Origin: an uncultured Armatimonadota bacterium
GTDB lineage: Bacteria; Armatimonadota; Fimbriimonadia; Fimbriimonadales; Fimbriimonadaceae
Reading direction: 5' to 3'
NCBI GenBank assembly: GCA_903899015.1
Contig: CAIUHP010000025.1
Coordinates: 84,316 to 148,315, forward strand
DNA: 64,000 bases
The notes beneath the pieces are model-generated. The model saw only the letters and a program-made list of their open reading frames with translations. It was not told the DNA's origin and searched no databases. Shown in pieces: positions 25,378 to 34,430 of this stretch. The stretch's first letter is position 1; each line of letters opens with the position of its first letter. The translations under genes were made by a program, and so were the position numbers.

Positions 25378-27789
25378 TCACATCAACGAATAAGGGTCGA
25401 CATCAATCGTAACAAGGATTCCCTTGGGTGCGAATCCCAAAAGGGCTTCCCCTATGGGAGCGGCGGAGCTTGCTGGTGGCAGTTTGATGAGCAAGTGCCG
25501 ACGCCATTTGTTCTGGAGTCGATCCACCGCACAGTCAACCGGACCAAGAATCTGCCCAATGAGTCCGACGGGGCGTAAGCGTTCGAGCGCTTCTTCTCCC
25601 GCCGCGATTACCGCAGGACGAGACTCTCCGGTGAGGGTTACGTTGACCAATCTACGAAATGGCGGATAGCCCGCTTCTTTGCGTTCCACCTTGATCGCGT
25701 CATAAAACGCCACAAAATCGTGAAGTTGCGCGGTGAGAATGCTCACGTGTTTCGGATTAAACGTTTGGATGACAACGTTGCCAAGTGCTGTGCCACGGCC
25801 AGCGCGACCGGCGACCTGCGAGAGTAGTTGAAAAGTACGCTCGGAGCTTCTGAAATCTGGAATGTTCAATGAGACATCGGCAGCGATAACGCCTACGACG
25901 GTGACATTCGGGAAATCGAGGCCCTTGGCAATCATTTGAGTGCCTACCAAGATGTTGATATCTCCCGCGCGAAATCGGGAGAGTATCTCTTCCAGCGCAC
26001 CTTTACGCCGAGCGATGTCTCGATCCAACCTTGCGACCGTCGCATCTGGAAACATCGTTGCGACCGATTCCTCCACCTTCTCTGTGCCAACGCCAAAGGG
26101 TGTCAACCGAAGTCCATCACACTTTGGACACGTTTCAGGAGGGCGTGTTTGAAACCCGCAATGGTGGCATTTGAGTCGACCATCCTTTCGGTGGTAGCTC
26201 AACGAAACGGTGCAGTTCGGACACTGCATTTGATAGCCACAATCTCGGCAAATGATGAACGGTGCGTATGCGCGTCGGTTCAAAAAGAGAATGACCTGAC
26301 GACCGGTGTCCAACGCATCCTCAATTCGGCCGTGGAGGTCTTCTGAGAGAATGCTTGGCTTACCCTTGCGATAACCTTCCGTCAGGTCATCGATCATAAC
26401 CGTTGGTAATTCAGCTTTGGCGGCACGTTGGGGCAGACTCAAAAGCGTCAACTGAGGGGGCTCTTGTTCGGCCTCATAAAAGCTTTCAATACTTGGAGTT
26501 GCGGATCCTAGAACAACCGGACAATTGTGGTGTCGGCCCAAGAAAAGAGCCAGTGCTTTGGAGTGATATCGTGGGGCACTTTCTTGCTTATAACTCGCTT
26601 CATGCTCTTCGTCGACAATGACTAAACCGATGTTTGAGAGAGGTGCGAATAAGGCGCTTCGAGCGCCGAGTACGATACTTGATTTGCCGTCCCGAATCCG
26701 GAGCCAATTGTTAAGTCTCTCTGCGGGAGGAAGTTCGCTATGCAAGATCGAAACACTTCGCCCAAAACGGGACCTTAACTGGGCAATTGCCTGAGTCGCC
26801 AGGGCTATCTCAGGAACCAAATAAAGGACTTGTCTGCCTGCGCCTAGCGCTTCGGCTGCTGCCCTCAAATACACTTCAGTTTTTCCACTTCCGGTAACCC
26901 CGTACAGCAAATACGGTCGAAATTCATTGGTGGAAACAGCGTCGATAATGGCATCTACCGCAAGCTGTTGGGCAGGATTTGGAGTTGGCGGAACCGCAGG
27001 AAGAGCGGCATCGGGGTCAAATTCTTCAAGTAAGTGAGAAGCGAGCAATGCGTTGATAGTTGTCTCAGTAACACCGGCAAGCGCTTTGATCTCCGGGACA
27101 GTTAGTCGGGCGGACTCGGCAACTTGCAGCCGCATGAGAGTTATTGCTTGGGCTGGCTTCTTTTTTCCTTCCTTGTGTAGAAATTCTTCGATCTTGGCTT
27201 CGTCGGATGTCAGCTGAATGAGCTTATCTCCTTTCTTTTTTTCGGAGAAAGGAAGAATTCTTAAAGTCTGCGATACGACGCCACGACTTCGTAGAAGACG
27301 CAACGCGCGCAAGGTTGCGGCTTCGATCCTCTTGCCCTTCTGATCGATCAGAAACCCACCGGCTTCTTGCATCACTCGAAGGACTTCGGACTGCAACGCG
27401 GTGTTGGGAGTGGTGTCTGCATTGGGCTCAATATTCCACGAGGTCACCATTCGATCCCGGACTCCGGGGGGAGTTGCAGCACTAAGTGCGACGGGCAAAC
27501 TGCATAGATATTCCTCCGAAATGAATCGAGCCAATTCGATAACACTTCGCGGAAGAGACAGGCCCTGTATGGTGCCTAGAATCGACCTGAGATTCTTAAA
27601 GGAGAATCCTAAATCTTGCTCGGTCGCTTCATATATGTTCGTGACAAATCCGAGATTAGTCCGGGTACCGAGAGGAACATAGACCGCGTCGCCAATGGAT
27701 AAATTTCCATCCACTCGATACGTGTAAAGCGCCTCGGCCCCGCCCGAACGGGGATCAATCGCGACATCGGCAACGTGTTCGGTGGACAC
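25378..27789 (-). CDS. priA: Primosomal helicase PriA
   Basis: PriA, 803 residues, the 3'-5' helicase that restarts collapsed forks. An N-terminal DNA-binding domain is followed by Walker A GVTGSGKTEVYL, a DEEH Walker B (IVDEEHEASYKQ), the zinc-binding cysteines (CRDCGYQMQCPNC and CHHCG, CPKC), and helicase motif VI as QVAGRAGRG. The start is GTG without a clear Shine-Dalgarno sequence; TAACCT stands six bases before it, which resembles a leaderless promoter. tmk is divergent from it. Confidence 0.96.
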   Translation of the reverse strand: MSTEHVADVAIDPRSGGAEALYTYRVDGNLSIGDAVYVPLGTRTNLGFVTNIYEATEQDLGFSFKNLRSILGTIQGLSLPRSVIELARFISEEYLCSLPVALSAATPPGVRDRMVTSWNIEPNADTTPNTALQSEVLRVMQEAGGFLIDQKGKRIEAATLRALRLLRSRGVVSQTLRILPFSEKKKGDKLIQLTSDEAKIEEFLHKEGKKKPAQAITLMRLQVAESARLTVPEIKALAGVTETTINALLASHLLEEFDPDAALPAVPPTPNPAQQLAVDAIIDAVSTNEFRPYLLYGVTGSGKTEVYLRAAAEALGAGRQVLYLVPEIALATQAIAQLRSRFGRSVSILHSELPPAERLNNWLRIRDGKSSIVLGARSALFAPLSNIGLVIVDEEHEASYKQESAPRYHSKALALFLGRHHNCPVVLGSATPSIESFYEAEQEPPQLTLLSLPQRAAKAELPTVMIDDLTEGYRKGKPSILSEDLHGRIEDALDTGRQVILFLNRRAYAPFIICRDCGYQMQCPNCTVSLSYHRKDGRLKCHHCGFQTRPPETCPKCDGLRLTPFGVGTEKVEESVATMFPDATVARLDRDIARRKGALEEILSRFRAGDINILVGTQMIAKGLDFPNVTVVGVIAADVSLNIPDFRSSERTFQLLSQVAGRAGRGTALGNVVIQTFNPKHVSILTAQLHDFVAFYDAIKVERKEAGYPPFRRLVNVTLTGESRPAVIAAGEEALERLRPVGLIGQILGPVDCAVDRLQNKWRRHLLIKLPPASSAAPIGEALLGFAPKGILVTIDVDPYSLM

Positions 27790-27850
27790 TCGACGAGGTT
27801 ACCAGCCGAATACCGTTCCCGTAAGGTCGAAGCGCGGTACGATTGCGGCA

Positions 27851-28456
27851 ATGTTCATCACATTTGAAGGCCCCGAGGGTGCGGGGAAATCATCCGCTTT
27901 GGCTGTGATAGCCGAGCGCCTAAGGTCTCAAGGGAGAGAAGTTGTTACCACCCGTGAACCAGGCGCAGGAGATTTTGGCAAAAATATACGTCAAATCCTT
28001 CTTCATGGTGAAGACCTCGATCCAAAAGCCGAACTGTTACTCTTTCTCGCCGATCGGGCAAATCACGTTTCCAGCATCGTACGTCCGGCTTTGAAATCGG
28101 GCGCGATCGTATTGTGCGACCGGTATGCAGACAGCACGGTGGTCTATCAGGCCCATGGCCGAGGCCTCGATGAGGAATTTGCGCGTGTGGGTAATTCCTT
28201 TGCAACCGGAGGACTTACCCCTGATCTCACGATTTTATTCGACCTCGATCCTCACGTAGGGCTCTCACGGTTAGAGTCGAAAGATCGAATGGATGGTCAG
28301 TCGATCGAATTTCATCTCAAAGTTCGGGCAGGATTTCTTTACGAGGCGAGGCTCAATCCCATGCGTTGGCGCCTCGTGGATGCATCTCAGTCTCAAGAAG
28401 CCGTACTGGAAGAATGTTGGGAAATCATTACTCCGCACATTCAATCGAATATTTGA
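27851..28456 (+). CDS. tmk: Thymidylate kinase
   Basis: dTMP kinase, 201 residues, makes dTDP from dTMP and ATP. The P-loop is FEGPEGAGKSS, TREPG is the substrate-binding motif, and DRYADSTVVYQ marks the DRY loop. I start at the ATG at 27851, which begins two residues before the first beta strand; the longer frame from 27782 would overlap the priA start. No Shine-Dalgarno sequence is seen; TACGAT lies seven bases upstream. Confidence 0.93.
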   Translation: MFITFEGPEGAGKSSALAVIAERLRSQGREVVTTREPGAGDFGKNIRQILLHGEDLDPKAELLLFLADRANHVSSIVRPALKSGAIVLCDRYADSTVVYQAHGRGLDEEFARVGNSFATGGLTPDLTILFDLDPHVGLSRLESKDRMDGQSIEFHLKVRAGFLYEARLNPMRWRLVDASQSQEAVLEECWEIITPHIQSNI

Positions 28457-28503
28457 CCCCATAAATTGATTAACCACCGCATAATTGGGGAGGTGAACCT
28501 CAT

Positions 28504-29571
28504 ATGATGCCCTTCTTCTTTGCGCTCCTTACGCATGCCGAATCTGGCGACGCGGTTGTTGCTCGCAATTCTCAGGCCATGCGCAGGATGCCGACTTTCG
28601 AAGTGCAGTATGTGAGCAAGGTCTCTCTTCGTCCCGATATCCAAGGTGATCTGATTCTTGACCAAGGCAAGAGGCTCTATTGCCATTCGACTGCTCCGGG
28701 AATCGACTACAAGATTTCGATCACTCCTCAACTCTATCGTGAAGTCGACGAGCGAGTTCGCATGTACGATGAGTATCCCTACGTTGGTGGCGATCAGCTT
28801 TATCCATCACGGATCTCGCCGATCCAGAAGACTATGCCGATGTGGCTGACTGCCCATGGCGTTCAGAACCTTATTCCCCGGACGACCAAGTTTACGTTCG
28901 TTAAGAAATCAACGGTAAATGGCCGAGGTTGCGATCATATTCGAGCTGTAATCACCGGGCCCATGGGTGGCGGCACGATGGACATCGATATCGCTGCTGA
29001 TGGGCTTGTTTATCGAATGGATCAAGTCACAACCAGCCCAGAAGGTTCTTCCGAGCAAATCTGGGAATTCAAGAAATACACCCCACTAAAATCTCTGAGT
29101 GCCTCTCGATTCACCCTTCGAGTTCCCGATGGATTCGTTCCCTACGCGCTCAATGTAAACGCCGGGCCCGCGAAGATCGGAACTAAACTTAACTTGAGCG
29201 GATTTGTGGACTCAAAAACTGGGAAAGCTTGGCCCGTGCCTACCGAAAGACCACTCTTAGTGCTAGTAGCGGGATCCGATAGTGCTCCGAGCTCGTCGGC
29301 GGTACGACAGTTTTCGAAATGGCAGGCTCAGATTCGGCAGGCCGGTGGCACCCTAGCCATTGTCAGTGAGGCAGCATCTGCGGCGGAAGCTGATGGACTA
29401 CCTTATAATCCTTCCCAAAAGTCGATTGAACAGCTTGCTGCCCCGGCTACGCCAACGATGTATCTTGTTGATCGAGCAGGAAAAGTTGTCAATCTCTGGA
29501 TGGGTTTTGACTCTCATTCAAAAGACAAGCTGCTTCAAGATATTCTGAAAGCTCTTTCAGCGTCCCGGTAG
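28504..29571 (+). CDS. Exported protein with LolA-like and thioredoxin-like parts
   Basis: Protein of 355 residues preceded by a strong GGGGAGGTGA ribosome binding site. The first 15 residues (MMPFFFALLTHAES) form a weak signal-like segment. Residues 30-210 have the alternating strands of LolA/LppX or DUF2092 proteins (FEVQYVSKVSLRP, DLILDQGKRLYCHSTAPG). The last 130 residues resemble a thioredoxin or AhpC/TSA fold (LNLSGFVDSKTG, TPTMYLVDRAGKVVNLWMGF) but have no CxxC, so redox activity is unlikely. Function unknown; I name parts from pattern only. It lies between tmk and ribH on the same strand. Confidence 0.7.
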   Translation: MMPFFFALLTHAESGDAVVARNSQAMRRMPTFEVQYVSKVSLRPDIQGDLILDQGKRLYCHSTAPGIDYKISITPQLYREVDERVRMYDEYPYVGGDQLYPSRISPIQKTMPMWLTAHGVQNLIPRTTKFTFVKKSTVNGRGCDHIRAVITGPMGGGTMDIDIAADGLVYRMDQVTTSPEGSSEQIWEFKKYTPLKSLSASRFTLRVPDGFVPYALNVNAGPAKIGTKLNLSGFVDSKTGKAWPVPTERPLLVLVAGSDSAPSSSAVRQFSKWQAQIRQAGGTLAIVSEAASAAEADGLPYNPSQKSIEQLAAPATPTMYLVDRAGKVVNLWMGFDSHSKDKLLQDILKALSASR

Positions 29572-29599
29572 ATTCATCAGGCTCTGCCATACTTGAATC

Positions 29600-30064
29600 G
29601 TGAAGGAAATCCAAGGACGTATGGACGCCACTGGCAAACGACTGTCGATCGTGGTGAGTCGCTGGAATGAGCTCGTAACCAAAGAGCTCCTCGAAGGAGC
29701 CTTGTCAGAGCTTAAGCGGCTTGGTGACCCGGTCGTGGAAGTGATCCACGTTCCTGGGACCTGGGAAATTCCCGTCGTTGTCAAATCGCTCGTGAGCCGT
29801 CCCCTCGAGACCAGGCCCGCTGCTGTAATTGCGCTCGGATGCATCCTTCAGGGGCAAACACCTCATGCCAAGTTGCTGGGTTCGGACGTAGGGGGCGCGC
29901 TCATGAATTTGCAGGTAACGTCGGGCGTTCCGATAGCGTGGGGAGTTCTCACTCCTGACACCCAAGAACAGGCCCTCGACCGAAGTGGTCTTAAGCTTGG
30001 TAACAAGGGCCGAGAGGCGGCTCAGGCAGCGGTGGAACTGGCAAGCGTTCTGGAGCAACTCTGA
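29600..30064 (+). CDS. ribH: 6,7-dimethyl-8-ribityllumazine synthase
   Basis: Lumazine synthase, 154 residues, the penultimate step of riboflavin synthesis, condensing an amino-pyrimidine with dihydroxybutanone phosphate. Family features: IVVSRWNE near the N-terminus, the loop PGTWEIPV, and the catalytic His in GQTPHAKL. The start is GTG at 29600, chosen because its N-terminus (KEIQGRMDATG) matches family members; there is no clear ribosome binding site. No other rib gene is in the window. Confidence 0.93.
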   Translation: MKEIQGRMDATGKRLSIVVSRWNELVTKELLEGALSELKRLGDPVVEVIHVPGTWEIPVVVKSLVSRPLETRPAAVIALGCILQGQTPHAKLLGSDVGGALMNLQVTSGVPIAWGVLTPDTQEQALDRSGLKLGNKGREAAQAAVELASVLEQL

Positions 30065-30099
30065 ACCTACACGAATTTGGCGCCCCGCAAGCGATCTTT

Positions 30100-30858
30100 T
30101 TGTTTTGTCTCGGGGCACTCGCAAGCGCCATCAATGCAGTTGCTGGCGGGGGCTCACTCATTACCTTCCCAACCCTCACAGTGGGGTTCCGCCTACCTTC
30201 CAACGTGGCCAATGCCACAAACTCAGTAGCTCTTTGGCCAGGTTCGTTAGCGGGAGCAATTGGATTTTGGAATCTGATTCCGAAGACCGCTAAGTACTTC
30301 AAAGCTCTGTTTCTTCCGACCCTGCTCGGATCAATTGTCGGTGCCGAACTGTTCATTCGGTCGAGCACAAAGGTTTTCGATCGAATCATTCCTTGGCTCA
30401 TCCTTTTGGCTGCATTCCTGCTCCTTTTTCAGCCTCAGGTAAAGAACTTCGCATTCAAGCGAGGCAAAACCATGTCACTTGGAGGTGGCATGTTCATCCA
30501 GTTCTTAGTGGCCCTTTACGGTGGTTACTTCGGCGCAGGAATGGGCATCATGATGCTGGCCGCGTTCGCCTTATTTATGGAAGGAACCATCCATGAATTG
30601 AACGCGGTGAAATCTTGGTTAGGCCTTGTCATTAATTTCGCGGCCTCTTTCATGTTCGTTTTCCAGGGCCTCGTGGAGCCCCACATTGCGCTGAGCTTAA
30701 CCGCCGGGTCTATTGTCGGCGGCTTCTATGCCGCGAAGTTATCGCAAAAGGTCAACCCGGACAAAATGCGCTTGGCGATCGCCATTTACGGACTCGCTGC
30801 CGGTATCTACTTCATGTACAAGGCCTTCCATCCGGCCCACTGGCCCTCTCTTGGCTGA
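30100..30858 (+). CDS. TauE/SafE-family membrane transporter
   Basis: Sulfite or sulfonate exporter family protein of at least 252 residues and seven to eight helices. The family signature AGGGSLITFPTL occurs in the first helix hairpin and repeats loosely as GAGMGIMML in the second half. The only canonical start, TTG at 30100, cuts into the first helix. The same frame is open back to the ribH stop (codons reading LHEFGAPQAIFLF), so the true start is probably a non-standard codon near 30061 or the gene is read by coupling to ribH. The substrate is unknown. Confidence 0.83.
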   Translation: MFCLGALASAINAVAGGGSLITFPTLTVGFRLPSNVANATNSVALWPGSLAGAIGFWNLIPKTAKYFKALFLPTLLGSIVGAELFIRSSTKVFDRIIPWLILLAAFLLLFQPQVKNFAFKRGKTMSLGGGMFIQFLVALYGGYFGAGMGIMMLAAFALFMEGTIHELNAVKSWLGLVINFAASFMFVFQGLVEPHIALSLTAGSIVGGFYAAKLSQKVNPDKMRLAIAIYGLAAGIYFMYKAFHPAHWPSLG

Positions 30859-30861
30859 CGA

Positions 30862-30900
30862 GGGCAGCACCTTATTCTGCCCACCTTAGCTAGGTGTTTT
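30862..30900 (+). terminator. Possible weak terminator after the TauE gene
   Basis: Two short stems follow the stop: GGGCAG/CTGCCC at 30862-30882 and CACCT/AGGTG at 30882-30896, the second ending in TTTT. Stems are short, so efficiency would be modest. Confidence 0.4.
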
Positions 30901-30978
30901 CGACAGTGAGAATAGCGAACGCATTCCTTCCGTTTGCGATTACTACTCTCTGATTTAACGAGTTTTTTCAGCAAAGGC

Positions 30979-31024
30979 TTGTAACTTATCGAAACTGCTC
31001 GTATAATACCAACCGGTTAATTAA
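30979..31024 (+). promoter_or_regulatory. Promoter and palindromic operator of the arsR-like gene
   Basis: TTGTAA at 30979-30984, a 17-base spacer and TATAAT at 31002-31007 make a strong sigma-70 promoter. AACCGGTT (31011-31018) and TTAATTAA (31017-31024), two overlapping palindromes, cover the expected start site, the position for an operator bound by the ArsR-type repressor next to it. Confidence 0.75.
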
Positions 31025-31042
31025 CTGATAAGTGAATTAAGC

Positions 31043-31381
31043 ATGTCCACAGAACAACTCGATCGTACGTTTGCAGCATTAGCGGATCCGACTCGGAGGG
31101 CCATTCTTTCGCGATTGGCACTTGGAGAGTCTTCAGTGAAAGATCTTGCTCGGCCCTTTGCGATGACGGCTCCTGCCGTTACCAAACATCTCAAAGTGCT
31201 TGAACACGCCGGCTTAATCCAGCGAAGTCGAACGGCCCAGTGGAGGCCTTGCAGCCTCAACGCTGAGCCACTTAAAGAGGCAAGTGCATGGATCGAAGAG
31301 TACAGAAAGTTCTGGGAACAAAGTTTCGACCGCCTCGACGCCTACCTCACTGAAATTCAAAACAAGGAGAAGCAACTGTGA
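31043..31381 (+). CDS. ArsR-family transcriptional repressor
   Basis: Winged-helix regulator of 112 residues. The N-terminal half reads FAALADPTRRAILSRLALGESSVKDLA, then the recognition helix TAPAVTKHLKVLEHAGLI, standard for the ArsR group that regulates AHSA1 genes. No CxC or other metal site is visible, so it is unlikely to sense metals. It overlaps the next gene in GTGA and is preceded by its own promoter and palindromes, so self-regulation is likely. Confidence 0.93.
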   Translation: MSTEQLDRTFAALADPTRRAILSRLALGESSVKDLARPFAMTAPAVTKHLKVLEHAGLIQRSRTAQWRPCSLNAEPLKEASAWIEEYRKFWEQSFDRLDAYLTEIQNKEKQL

Positions 31382-32733
31382 CCTCTATCACTGACTCGTC
31401 CCGAGAAATCATCCAAACCCGAATCTACAAAGCACCCAAGGAACTCCTGCTTCGAATGTGGTCGAATCCCGAGCACATTACCCATTGGTGGGGACCGGCC
31501 GGCTTTTCAACAACGACCCATGAAATGCAATTCAAACCGGGCGGTTTGTGGAAATACACCATGCACGGTCCGGACGGCACCGATTATCCCAACTGCATTC
31601 GTTACATACACATCTCACCCGACCGTATCGAATATCGACACGGTGGAGAAGGCAAGCCTGTCGACTTCCATGTGCGAGTAGATTTTTATCAGCGCGGCGA
31701 CATGACGGAGATGAATTTCTGCATGACCTTCTCGACGAGTGAGGAACGAGATCGCGTTGCTGCTCAGTATGGAGCGGTCGAAGGCCTCGCCTCAACGATG
31801 GGCCGACTCGATGAATATGCGGCCGCTCAAAATCCAAATAACATTGAACTCGTCATCGTGCGCAAGTTTAAAGCTCCTCGAGTGTTGGTGTGGAAAGCCT
31901 TAACGGAAGGCGAGCAGATCAAACAGTGGAGTTGTCCGGCGGGGCTAGAACTCGAAAGGTCTAATGGAGATGCCATTGCAGGAGGCAAGTGGTCGGCCCG
32001 AATGGTAACTCCTAGTGGTTATGGCTTTGACTCCGAAGGTGAATACCTTGAAGTCTCTCCGATGGATACGTTGAAATACACGCATCGTTGGAAAAAGGAA
32101 GACGGCAGCTACAAGCCCACAACACTGATTTCGATATCGCTCACAGAAAATGATGGCTTCACGACGCTCTGCTTTGTTCAAGCAGGCTTTTGGTCAGAGG
32201 AAGCACGGGCTGCACATCTCGGTGGGTGGAGTAGCACCATTGAGAACCTCGGAAAATTCGTCGGCGCTACGACCGCAGACCGAGTTTTCACGAATGAACG
32301 CATATTCAACGCTCCTCTCGAATTGGTCTGGAAGTGTTGGACCGATCCATCTATGGTGCCTCAATGGTTTGCACCCAAACCCTACACCTGCTCTCATTGC
32401 GAAATTGATCTTCGGGCCGGTGGAAACTTCAAGATCGTCATGCGAAGCCCTGACGGGCACGAGCATATGATGGTCTCCGAAATCACGGACGTCGAACCTC
32501 TTGAGTCTTTTGCTTGGGTGAACACGGTTCGAGGATTTGACGACGAAGTCGCCCTGCAAGGTGGAACGATGGTTCGGTTTGAAGACCTTGGTGGATCGAC
32601 CAAAGTGACCGTCAATTCCTACGGTGCGGCCTACTCCGAGATGGGAGCCATGATGGTTGCTGGAATGGAGATGGGCTGGACCGCGACCATCAATCAATGT
32701 GTCGAAGTGGCCGAAGCTGCTGCTCGCAAATAA
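31378..32733 (+). CDS. Triple AHSA1/SRPBCC-domain protein
   Basis: Protein of 451 residues holding three consecutive START-like domains of the Aha1 C-terminal (AHSA1) type. Domain 1 spans residues 10-145 (IYKAPKELLLRMWSNPEHITHWWGP), domain 2 155-290 (KFKAPRVLVWKALTEGEQIKQWS), domain 3 about 300-445 (IFNAPLELVWKCWTDPSMVPQWFAP). Each shows the opening F-AP-LVW pattern. They form a hydrophobic pocket for a small ligand in relatives; ligand unknown. Usual partners of this ArsR type have one domain. The GTG start overlaps the regulator stop. Confidence 0.92.
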   Translation: MTSITDSSREIIQTRIYKAPKELLLRMWSNPEHITHWWGPAGFSTTTHEMQFKPGGLWKYTMHGPDGTDYPNCIRYIHISPDRIEYRHGGEGKPVDFHVRVDFYQRGDMTEMNFCMTFSTSEERDRVAAQYGAVEGLASTMGRLDEYAAAQNPNNIELVIVRKFKAPRVLVWKALTEGEQIKQWSCPAGLELERSNGDAIAGGKWSARMVTPSGYGFDSEGEYLEVSPMDTLKYTHRWKKEDGSYKPTTLISISLTENDGFTTLCFVQAGFWSEEARAAHLGGWSSTIENLGKFVGATTADRVFTNERIFNAPLELVWKCWTDPSMVPQWFAPKPYTCSHCEIDLRAGGNFKIVMRSPDGHEHMMVSEITDVEPLESFAWVNTVRGFDDEVALQGGTMVRFEDLGGSTKVTVNSYGAAYSEMGAMMVAGMEMGWTATINQCVEVAEAAARK

Positions 32734-32769
32734 CATTCAACTGACTTGAATTAAACAGGAATACAAACA

Positions 32770-33243
32770 ATGAACCCAATCGCAGAAAACACGAAGAACG
32801 ACTTTTTGAGAACGAAGGACCGCCTTTTGACGATGATCAATACAACCCCGGAAGATCGATTGTATTGGTCACCGTCACCTACCGCACGCACCCCAGTTCA
32901 GCTATTCGTTCACTCAATCAACGCACTTCAATTTCTTCATGAGAGCTTTATGGGGAAGCCGGTGCCAATGCTGAGCACCGCTGATTTCGATGCCTACAAT
33001 CGGGCTCTTGATGACGAGACTCCAACGAAGGAAGAAGCCGTCGCTCGACTTGAAGTTCTCGCCGATGCTTTTGTAGCTTGGCTTGAACAGGTAAGTGATG
33101 AGACTCTGGAAACCATGTGGGAATCTCCATTCGGCACATTGCCCATGTCAATCGCCATCACGTTCCCAGCACGACACGCGGAAGGTCATATCTCTCAACT
33201 CGAATATGTCCAAACGATTTATGGAGACCGCGTCTGGCATTAA
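32770..33243 (+). CDS. DinB-family metal-binding helical protein
   Basis: DinB/YfiT-like four-helix-bundle protein, 157 residues. The three metal-ligand histidines are in place: His48 in LFVHS, and two in ARHAEGHISQLEY near the C-terminus. Members include bacillithiol or mycothiol transferases and damage-induced proteins; the reaction here cannot be told. It follows the AHSA1 gene by 36 bases and is likely in the same ArsR-controlled operon. Confidence 0.88.
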   Translation: MNPIAENTKNDFLRTKDRLLTMINTTPEDRLYWSPSPTARTPVQLFVHSINALQFLHESFMGKPVPMLSTADFDAYNRALDDETPTKEEAVARLEVLADAFVAWLEQVSDETLETMWESPFGTLPMSIAITFPARHAEGHISQLEYVQTIYGDRVWH

Positions 33244-33347
33244 TCGAACTAGTCCCCTTTGAGATCCGACCAACAAGGGCGGATTAGGAAAGGGTGCTCA
33301 GGTTCTTGAATGTGCTCAGGAAAATTTGAGCAAGTCAAATGACCAAC

Positions 33348-33382
33348 GAAAAAGGGTGCGAATCCATATAAGATTCGCACCC
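33348..33382 (-). terminator. Terminator between dinB-like and oxidoreductase genes
   Basis: Perfect 11-base arms, 33354-33364 and 33372-33382, with a 7-base loop. On the minus strand the stem is followed by TTTTTC, giving an intrinsic terminator for the oxidoreductase gene that ends at 33397. It may also slow transcription from the plus-strand genes. Confidence 0.85.
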
Positions 33383-33396
33383 CTTGTTGCGTTAAA

Positions 33397-34380
33397 TTAG
33401 CCGGTGACTTTCGTCGGCGCTCCGCCGTTAGCGGCAGAGGTCCAAGCGGCTTCAGTAAGTCGAATAACTTCGAGTCCGCACTCAAACGGAGACTCGCAAA
33501 CGACTTTGCCGAGGATGGAGTGAATGAAGTTCTTGTCGGGAGTGCTACTTCCTGAGAGGTTCTCGCACTTCAGCTTGTTCTGGGCTCGATCAACAATCGT
33601 GAGCTTGCCGTCTCGAACGAAGAACGCCATGTTGTCGCACCAGATCGTGATTTCTTCGTGCCAGCCCATGCCATCGCCGATGATTGCGATGCTTCCCATC
33701 GCGCCACCTTTGAACATAAGTGAGAGCGACGAGTTAATGTCAACTTCGGTGCCTTTGTTGTCCGTAAAAGCTGCGACCGTATCGACACTCTGACTGGTCG
33801 ACCAAAGAATGATGTCAAGCACGTGGCTTCCCGAGTCATTCAGCTGACCGCCTCCCGAGAGAGATGCCAACTGTCGCCAAGTTCCCTTGGTCGCTCTTAG
33901 CCACTCTTGGCTCTGGAGAATGGTGATGTACTGAACTTTGCCCGCTTCTCCGGAATCGATCTTATCTTTGATATATCGAAACTCGGCCTGGAAGTGTCGC
34001 TGATAGCTGACCATTCCGATCTTGCCGACTCGATCACGCTCGGCGATGATCTTGTGAGCATCGGCTACCGTCGTGACGAGGGGCTTCTCGCAGCAAACGT
34101 TGCAGCCGGCAGCCAAGCCATCCATGATCTGATCAACGTGCTGGGTGTGCGGAGTCGCAATCATGATCGCGTCCGGCTTAATCGCGGCGAGCATCTCTTT
34201 GTGATCGGTGAATTCAGGAAGATCGGCGAGCTTTGGATGCGCCTTCTTCGTTAGCTGAATCTGTTCCGGGGACGGGTCGCAGAGGGCGACTACTTCGGCC
34301 TCTGGAACTTGCTGAAGATTTCCTAGACGGTATCGCTGAAAACCGCCACAACCAACCATTGCAACTCTTACTTTATCCAT
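33397..34380 (-). CDS. Gfo/Idh/MocA-family oxidoreductase
   Basis: NAD(P)-dependent sugar or inositol dehydrogenase-like protein, about 327 residues. The Rossmann motif is VAMVGCGGFQ, the EKP motif is CCEKPLVTT with the catalytic Lys, and LNDSGSHVLDIILW belongs to the C-terminal domain with a catalytic His. The ATG at 34380 has GAGG about six bases upstream. The substrate is unknown; such genes are plentiful in Armatimonadota and Planctomycetes. It stands alone, with a terminator after it. Confidence 0.92.
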   Translation of the reverse strand: MDKVRVAMVGCGGFQRYRLGNLQQVPEAEVVALCDPSPEQIQLTKKAHPKLADLPEFTDHKEMLAAIKPDAIMIATPHTQHVDQIMDGLAAGCNVCCEKPLVTTVADAHKIIAERDRVGKIGMVSYQRHFQAEFRYIKDKIDSGEAGKVQYITILQSQEWLRATKGTWRQLASLSGGGQLNDSGSHVLDIILWSTSQSVDTVAAFTDNKGTEVDINSSLSLMFKGGAMGSIAIIGDGMGWHEEITIWCDNMAFFVRDGKLTIVDRAQNKLKCENLSGSSTPDKNFIHSILGKVVCESPFECGLEVIRLTEAAWTSAANGGAPTKVTG

Positions 34381-34430
34381 GTCAAACCTCACTGTTGAAC
34401 TCAGGAGCGATGTTACGCTATCAGACCCGC

